From Acidobacteriota bacterium (lineage in GTDB: Bacteria; Acidobacteriota; Polarisedimenticolia; Gp22-AA2), in NCBI GenBank assembly GCA_027297005.1, contig JAPUIN010000061.1, positions 1 to 5,928 of the forward strand: DNA of 5,928 nt, given 5' to 3'. Positions 1 through 4,020 of this stretch are shown piece by piece (position 1 is the stretch's first letter; each line of letters begins with the position of its first letter). A model generated the notes under the pieces. That model was not told where the DNA came from. It was given only the letters and a program-made list of their open reading frames with translations, and made no database searches. Both the position numbers and the translations under genes were made by a program.

Positions 1-1593
1 GTCCTCTACGCGACGGAATGGGACGCGTTCGGACTTCCGAACGAGCTGGCGGCACTTCAAGCTGGCACCTCGCCCCCGGAGTTTGCGCGGCACTGGATCC
101 GAACAATGGAGGAGCAGCTCCGCCGGCTGGGGATCAGCTACGACTGGTCTCGCGTCCACTCGACCGCCGATCCCTCATACTACCGCTGGACGCAGTGGCT
201 GTTCGTGGAGCTGTTCGAGCGTGGTTTTGTGAAACGGCGCAGTGCGATCCTGGCCTGGTGCCCGCGCTGCACCACGACGCTGTCGCGAATGCAATCCGTG
301 GGCGGCGTGTGCTGGCGTTGCGGCGGCCGCGTGGAGCGCCGGCGATTTCCCCAGTGGTTCGTCCTGACCTCCCGGTTCGCGCGCCGGCTGGACGCGGGGC
401 TCGGCCACCTCGAGCAATGGAGCGCGACGTCAAAGCGGTTGCTTCGGGCCTTTCTTCGAAGCGACGCGGGTGCGGATGGCCGTGCTAGTGGTGGAGGGGA
501 TTGGCTGGTCTCCCGGCAGCGCGCCTGGGGCACGCCGATCCCGATCGTCCACTGCGATACATGCGGCCCGGTCCCCGTGCCCCGCTCTCTTCTGCCTGTT
601 CGTCTCCCGGAGGATCTGGACTGGTCACTGGGATCCGCCGCTCTGGCGTCACACCCTTCCTTCGCCGCCACTGTCTGTCCACGGTGCACACGACCTGCCC
701 GCCGCGAGACTGACACGCTCGACTGCTTCTTCGACGACATCTGGTGCTTCCTCTCCTGCTTGTCGCCGCTCGGCCCGGAGTTCGACTTGGGCGCGCCCGA
801 CGTGCGGGCCTGGATGCCGGTCGATCGTTTCCATTCCGGACTAGACACTTTCCACTATCTCCATCTCCACCGCTTCCTCGGATTGCTGTTGGATGAATGG
901 AATGTCCTCCCCGGCCCGGAGCCGATCAGAAGCTACATGGGTCACGAGATGGTCCTCTCCGGCAAGCGGAAAATGAGCACGCACCTGGGCAACACGGTCT
1001 CGCCGGACGGTCCGCTCGATCGCCCCGGCGCCGACGCCGTGCGCGTTGCCGTTCTCTGGGCTGCGGGGCCCCTGCGCCCGATGGTCTGGAGCAACGAGCG
1101 CTTGGAGCGCGCGGCCGCGTTCCTCGACACCGTGCACCGTCTCAACACGCAATGGACTTCCGTGCCGCGCGCCGTCAGGGGAATCGCGATCGGCGGGCTT
1201 CCGTCGCGCGCCGCGCGTTCCCTTGCGGGGGAGGTCATGCGCGCCATGACGCGCGTCGGCAAATTTATCGAAGAGTATCGCCCGAACGCCGCGGTCGAGG
1301 AGATGGCGCAGGTTGCGGTGCGGCTCGACACCTTTGTCGGGCGGCGCGTCTCGACCGGACGATTGCGATCAGCGGATGTGGAGGAGTTGGCGGGCGCGCT
1401 GCGCGACTATGCGATCGCGCTGTCACCGTTCGCACCCCACCTGGCGGAGGAGATCGGGCGCCTGCACGAAGCGGGATCGCTCATATGTCTCCGGCGCTGG
1501 CCACATCCCGTGGCAGCAGATGGCTCGCTGTCCCTCCTGAATATTCCATCCGATGCGCAGGGAAGAAGCAGTCGGTCGATCCAGAGAGAGTGA
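1..1593 (+). CDS. Leucyl-tRNA-synthetase-like protein lacking the CP1 editing domain and C-terminal domain (5' partial)
   Basis: A class I aminoacyl-tRNA synthetase of the LeuRS branch, open from the window edge to TGA at 1591-1593 (530 residues visible; the HIGH motif and true start lie upstream). Visible LeuRS marks, numbered from the first codon: WDAFGLPNE (7-15), DWSR (48-51), a CxxC/CxxC zinc knuckle (C87, C90, C104, C107), DWLVSRQRAWGTPIPI (about 167-182), a second Cys set (C185, C188, C226, C229), ARRETDTLD (about 233-241), KMSTH at the KMSKS position (324-328), and the helical anticodon-binding segment ending LSPFAPHLAEEI. The CP1 editing domain of LeuRS, normally well over 100 residues, is replaced by a linker of roughly ten residues rich in Gly, Ala and Asp (about 155-166). 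The protein ends soon after the anticodon-binding helices, without the usual VQVNGKVR-type C-terminal domain. A normal bacterial LeuRS is above 800 residues; this one would be about 600. Family membership is secure. Leucine specificity, tRNA use and activity are not shown; it may be a repurposed or decaying paralogue. Confidence 0.87.
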   Translation, partial: VLYATEWDAFGLPNELAALQAGTSPPEFARHWIRTMEEQLRRLGISYDWSRVHSTADPSYYRWTQWLFVELFERGFVKRRSAILAWCPRCTTTLSRMQSVGGVCWRCGGRVERRRFPQWFVLTSRFARRLDAGLGHLEQWSATSKRLLRAFLRSDAGADGRASGGGDWLVSRQRAWGTPIPIVHCDTCGPVPVPRSLLPVRLPEDLDWSLGSAALASHPSFAATVCPRCTRPARRETDTLDCFFDDIWCFLSCLSPLGPEFDLGAPDVRAWMPVDRFHSGLDTFHYLHLHRFLGLLLDEWNVLPGPEPIRSYMGHEMVLSGKRKMSTHLGNTVSPDGPLDRPGADAVRVAVLWAAGPLRPMVWSNERLERAAAFLDTVHRLNTQWTSVPRAVRGIAIGGLPSRAARSLAGEVMRAMTRVGKFIEEYRPNAAVEEMAQVAVRLDTFVGRRVSTGRLRSADVEELAGALRDYAIALSPFAPHLAEEIGRLHEAGSLICLRRWPHPVAADGSLSLLNIPSDAQGRSSRSIQRE

Positions 1594-1675
1594 GCGCAAG
1601 TGCCGACAGCGTTCGAGAAGGGACAAGTCCTCCGCGTTGCTCGAAGTACCGGAAGTGGAAAATCTGGGAAGATAG

Positions 1676-1712
1676 GTCAGCTAACTTGCGGCCGCACCTG
1701 TCAGCTTGCGGC
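1676..1712. repeat. Imperfect direct repeat GTCAGC..TTGCGGC ahead of the secreted-protein gene
   Basis: Copy 1 (1676-1692) reads GTCAGCTAACTTGCGGC and copy 2 (1700-1712) reads GTCAGCTTGCGGC. They are identical except for four extra bases (TAAC) in the first. The perfect palindrome TGCGGCCGCA lies at 1687-1696, at the end of copy 1. The pair sits 34 bases before the start codon at 1746, inside the only sizeable gap (1594-1745) on this side. It could be an operator or just a small local duplication. The rest of the gap shows no convincing terminator, RNA gene or consensus promoter. Confidence 0.4.
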
Positions 1713-1734
1713 ATACTTTTCTCCTCTTGTCAAC

Positions 1735-1739
1735 GAGGA
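1735..1739 (+). promoter_or_regulatory. Ribosome binding site that decides the start at 1746
   Basis: GAGGA lies six bases before the ATG at 1746. A second in-frame ATG at 1740 directly abuts the GAGGA and leaves no spacer, so 1746 is preferred. Confidence 0.65.
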
Positions 1740-1745
1740 ATGACC

Positions 1746-2324
1746 ATGCGGAAGAAGCCCGAACGGGGATGGATCGTCAAGGCACTGGCGCTGACGGTCG
1801 TGGTCGCGGCACATGTCGCGGCCGTTCCCGAGTTCGCGCGTCCCCAGGACAGTTCCGAGGGCGCTCCCGCCGAAGAAGGGCTCCGCCCCCAGTCAATCGC
1901 CGGGTTCCAGACGCGGGACTACAGAATTCGACCCAAGAAGCTGTGGAAGGCGCTTCTCAGGAAGCTCGAGGAGCGTGGATATCCGCCCGAGGATGTCGAC
2001 AAGCAGGCGCGCATCGTCAAGACATCGTTCGTCGACTTTGAGGCCAAGGACTTCGATGGGGAGGTGGGCGAGGAGTTTCCGAATTTCGGACCGAACCAGC
2101 CTATCGTCACCATGCTGAAACCCCGCTTCGGCAAGGTATCGCTCGAGGTGAGGGTTGCAAAGAGCGACGCCGGGGCGGAACTGAAAGTCAGGGCGCGCAT
2201 TCTCGTCGACGGCATGGACAGGAAGAAAATGGTGCGCGTCCTCGTCGATGTACGCTCCTCAGGGATTATCGAATCCGACCTCATCGAGCGGCTCGAGACG
2301 ACTCTCGGCATCGAACCGATCTGA
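1746..2324 (+). CDS. Exported protein of unknown function
   Basis: A 192-residue protein I do not recognise by name. The N-terminus is a clear Sec signal: a basic n-region (MRKKPERG), a hydrophobic stretch IVKALALTVVVAAHVAAV (residues 10-27), then a likely cleavage zone near 27-31. There is no lipobox cysteine, so it is probably soluble in the periplasm or outside the cell. A low-complexity Pro/Ser/Glu/Gly linker follows to about residue 50. The mature domain (about 55-192) starts with a strand, then LWKALLRKLEERGY (67-80), an Asp-rich turn and IVKTSFVDF (90-98). It continues with charged strands (about 130-158) and a final helix ending at IEPI. This strand-helix-'D..IVKT' order resembles helix-grip folds such as BamC (NlpB) repeats, but that is an inference from layout, not from a recognised signature. 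The upstream gene is the synthetase paralogue, 152 bases away, so an independent promoter is likely. GAGGA before 1746 fixes the start. Confidence 0.75.
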   Translation: MRKKPERGWIVKALALTVVVAAHVAAVPEFARPQDSSEGAPAEEGLRPQSIAGFQTRDYRIRPKKLWKALLRKLEERGYPPEDVDKQARIVKTSFVDFEAKDFDGEVGEEFPNFGPNQPIVTMLKPRFGKVSLEVRVAKSDAGAELKVRARILVDGMDRKKMVRVLVDVRSSGIIESDLIERLETTLGIEPI

Positions 2325-2334
2325 CCCCCGACCT

Positions 2335-2454
2335 GTGCCGATCATTGAAGCGTTCCGCGCGCTGTGCTACGCCCAGAGATTGAGGGGCGAGCTCGATCAT
2401 CTGATCGCTCCCCCGTACGACGTCATTCCCGCGATGGCAGAGGCTAACCCTGTG
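2335..2454 (+). pseudogene. Remnant of a DUF1015-family protein (N-terminal fragment)
   Basis: A GTG at 2335, ten bases after the preceding stop, opens a frame reading VPIIEAFRALCYAQRLRG and then ELDHLIAPPYDVI. This matches the usual N-terminus of DUF1015 proteins (PFRALRY..., APPYDVI), a widespread bacterial family of over 400 residues with no role I would assert. Only about the first 38 residues are recognisable. After the EANPVV segment (near 2440-2457) the sequence turns in the same frame into recombinase-like sequence, so nothing downstream supplies the rest of the gene. No good ribosome binding site precedes the GTG. I read it as a truncated, non-functional relic. The exact right edge is uncertain by about 15 bases. 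Confidence 0.6.
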
Positions 2455-2463
2455 GTTCAGCAA

Positions 2464-2612
2464 AAAGATGTAGACTTCAAGCATGGTATGTTGATCTAGC
2501 GCGACACGAAAAACGGCGAGAGCGTGATGGTGCCGATGAACGACACAGCACAGGTGGTCCTTAGTTCGCTCCCGCACTCCATCGACCGGGGGCAGCGCGT
2601 GTTCCAGCCCCA
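2464..2612 (+). pseudogene. Remnant of a tyrosine recombinase (phage-type integrase), broken by an in-frame stop
   Basis: In the same frame as the DUF1015 scrap the sequence reads KDVDFKHGMLI, an amber stop (TAG, 2497-2499), then RDTKNGESVMVPMNDTAQ and onward to RGQRVF. This is the familiar integrase stretch between the first catalytic Arg and the HxxR box: 'W.DVDF..G.(I)...TKNGESR.VPMND...L..L......VF'. Ignoring the stop, it aligns without a frameshift over about 47 residues. None of the catalytic residues (the Arg of TGLR, HxxR, Tyr) is in the fragment, so it cannot be active. The frame ends at TGA 2665-2667 in unrecognised sequence. The 2450-2515 stretch is visibly more A/T-rich than its neighbours, consistent with foreign origin. 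From 2613 to 2741 I recognise nothing; an unidentified open stretch in the third frame (2562-2741, ending TAA) may be further debris. Confidence 0.6.
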
Positions 2613-2726
2613 GTCCGAGAACAGGCTGACGACCTGCATGAGGATGAGAAGAACCGGGCGGCGGTGAACGCTCTCGATGTGCTGGCCGGCGGTGTCGCTG
2701 TTGCCCCTATAGTGGCCACCAGGGAT

Positions 2727-2734
2727 GGGGAGGG
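2727..2734 (+). promoter_or_regulatory. Strong Shine-Dalgarno for the GTG start of arsC
   Basis: GGGGAGGG ends seven bases before the GTG at 2742, an ideal spacing. The alternative ATG at 2784 has no comparable site. The site favours the longer product, although the extra 14 residues are not expected from the family. Confidence 0.55.
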
Positions 2735-2741
2735 TTCGTAA

Positions 2742-3224
2742 GTGTCGAAGTCACCGAGGGATACAGGCCAGCGCAGCCGCAATATGAGCGCGGAGCCGTA
2801 CCGCATCCTCTTCGTCTGCACCGGGAACTCGGCCCGTAGCCAGCTGGCCGAAGGTCTGGCGAACCATCTCGGTGCCGGACAGGTCGAGGCGCAGAGCGCC
2901 GGGACGTTTCCGATCGGTGTGAACAGCTACGCCGTGGAGGTCTTGAAGGAGCGTGAGATCGATGCTGCCGGCCAGTATTCGAAGGGGCTGGATGAAGTGA
3001 TCGAGCCGTTCGATCTGATCGTCACCCTGTGCGACAGCGCTGTGAAGGAGTGCCCGGCGCCGCTCCTTTCGAGGAAGCATGAGCACTGGTCGACCCCGGA
3101 CCCCTCGTTCGTTGGGGGAGGCCCGGATGCCGTGCGGGACTCGTTTCGTGAGGTCCGGGATCGTCTCGAGGGGCAGATCAAGGAACTGATCAATCGCGTG
3201 CGCCCCGACGGCGGCGACTCCTAG
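2742..3224 (+). CDS. arsC: Arsenate reductase, thioredoxin-coupled type (low-molecular-weight phosphatase fold)
   Basis: A cytoplasmic enzyme reducing arsenate to arsenite by a cysteine relay recharged by thioredoxin. From the GTG start the protein has 160 residues. The P-loop CTGNSAR gives CX5R (C26, R32), followed by SQLAEG and SAGT. The relay cysteines are in TLCDSAVKECP (C97, C104), the same seven-residue separation as C82/C89 of Staphylococcus aureus ArsC. HWSTPDP (115-121) carries the DP of the general acid (D120). The CX6C pair is what argues for arsenate reductase over a plain protein-tyrosine phosphatase, which lacks it. Start: GTG 2742 has a strong ribosome site. ATG 2784 would give 146 residues and put the P-loop Cys at position 12, closer to the family norm. 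No arsR, arsB or acr3 is visible, so the gene stands alone here. Its stop overlaps the stop of the convergent tatD gene. Confidence 0.92.
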   Translation: MSKSPRDTGQRSRNMSAEPYRILFVCTGNSARSQLAEGLANHLGAGQVEAQSAGTFPIGVNSYAVEVLKEREIDAAGQYSKGLDEVIEPFDLIVTLCDSAVKECPAPLLSRKHEHWSTPDPSFVGGGPDAVRDSFREVRDRLEGQIKELINRVRPDGGDS

Positions 3225-4003
3225 CCGGCCGTCGAGATACGAAACGCCGCTTCCAGATTGCGCGTGACCGTCTCGCCCACCGTCTCGACCGGCACCTTCC
3301 GGATCTCCGCGATCTTCTCGGCGACGTGAACCACTCTGGCCGGCTCGTTGCGCTGGCCCCGGTGCGGATGAGGCGTCAGGTAGGGGGAGTCGGTCTCGAT
3401 CAGGATCCGATCGAGAGGCGCCAGCGCGGCCGCCTCCGGCAGCCGGCCGGGATTCTTGAAGGTGATCGGACCCGCGAACGAAAGATAGAACCCGAGATCG
3501 AGCCCTCTCCTCGCCTCCTCGGGACCCCCGGAGAAGCAGTGAAAGATCCCTCCGATTAGCGCCGCGCGCTCTTCTTCGAGAATGAGAAACGTGTCGTCCC
3601 ATGCCTCCCGCGTGTGGATCACGATTGGCAGGCCGAGATCACGCGCCAGGCCAATCTGCGCGCGGAAGGCATCGCGCTGCGCGGGCCTGGGCGAATGATC
3701 GTAGTGGTAATCGAGGCCGATCTCGCCGATCGCCACGGCCTTGGGCCGCCGGGCCGCCTCGCGGATGTCACGCGCGGACTCGTCGGTCCAATCCTTCGCC
3801 TCGTGGGGATGCACGCCGGCCGTGAAGTGGATGAAGTCGTGCTGCAAAGCGAGATCGGCGCAGCGGCCGGCATCCCCGATCGACGAAGAGACGGTGATCA
3901 CGTGCACCAGGCCGGCCTCACGGGCGCGCGCGATCACCGCATCGCGATCGGTGTCGAACCGATCCATGGTGAGATGGGCGTGGCTATCGCTCAGGACGGG
4001 CAT
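3221..4003 (-). CDS. tatD: TatD-family metal-dependent DNase
   Basis: A 260-residue TIM-barrel amidohydrolase-fold nuclease, the usual size for TatD/YcfH/YabD proteins. These are cytoplasmic, divalent-metal-dependent deoxyribonucleases linked to DNA repair and 3'-end trimming. All expected metal ligands are visible: DSHAH (H8, H10), GVHPHE (63-68), GEIGLDYH with E94, VIHTREAWDDT (H130), HCFSG (H155) and ETDSPYL (D205). It is therefore expected to be active. ATG at 4003 is the first plausible start after the metG stop. No clear Shine-Dalgarno is seen in the 17-base gap, so translation may depend on coupling to metG. The metG-tatD order is common in bacteria (for example metS-yabD in Bacillus subtilis), supporting one operon. 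Its closest family alternatives, YcfH and YjjV types, cannot be separated by eye. Confidence 0.93.
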   Translation of the reverse strand: MPVLSDSHAHLTMDRFDTDRDAVIARAREAGLVHVITVSSSIGDAGRCADLALQHDFIHFTAGVHPHEAKDWTDESARDIREAARRPKAVAIGEIGLDYHYDHSPRPAQRDAFRAQIGLARDLGLPIVIHTREAWDDTFLILEEERAALIGGIFHCFSGGPEEARRGLDLGFYLSFAGPITFKNPGRLPEAAALAPLDRILIETDSPYLTPHPHRGQRNEPARVVHVAEKIAEIRKVPVETVGETVTRNLEAAFRISTAG

Positions 4004-4020
4004 GAACCGGGACGCGCCGA

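Noticed and set aside
1621..1630. GGACAAGTCC inverted repeat after the LeuRS-like gene as a terminator
   Set aside because: A four-base-pair stem with a two-base loop and no T-run is too weak to call.
1686..1717. Sigma70-like promoter TTGCGG ... CATACT before 1746
   Set aside because: The spacer is 20 bases and both boxes are poor, so it cannot be supported by eye.
897..1745. Long plus-strand open frame running through the LeuRS-like gene into the exported-protein gene
   Set aside because: Before 1746 the translation is Arg/Ala/Gly-rich without motifs, while the other frame encodes recognisable LeuRS. It is open because of GC bias. Only the part from 1746, with a ribosome site and signal peptide, is real.
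2562..2741. Third-frame open stretch reading ...EQADDLHEDEKNRAAVNALDVLAGG... as a gene
   Set aside because: There is no start codon with a ribosome site and no recognised family. The composition is protein-like but it is only about 59 codons in a decayed patch, so it is mentioned as possible debris only.
2751..3602. 283-codon open frame on the minus strand across arsC and tatD
   Set aside because: It overlaps two confidently identified genes and gives an Arg/Gly-rich translation without domains.
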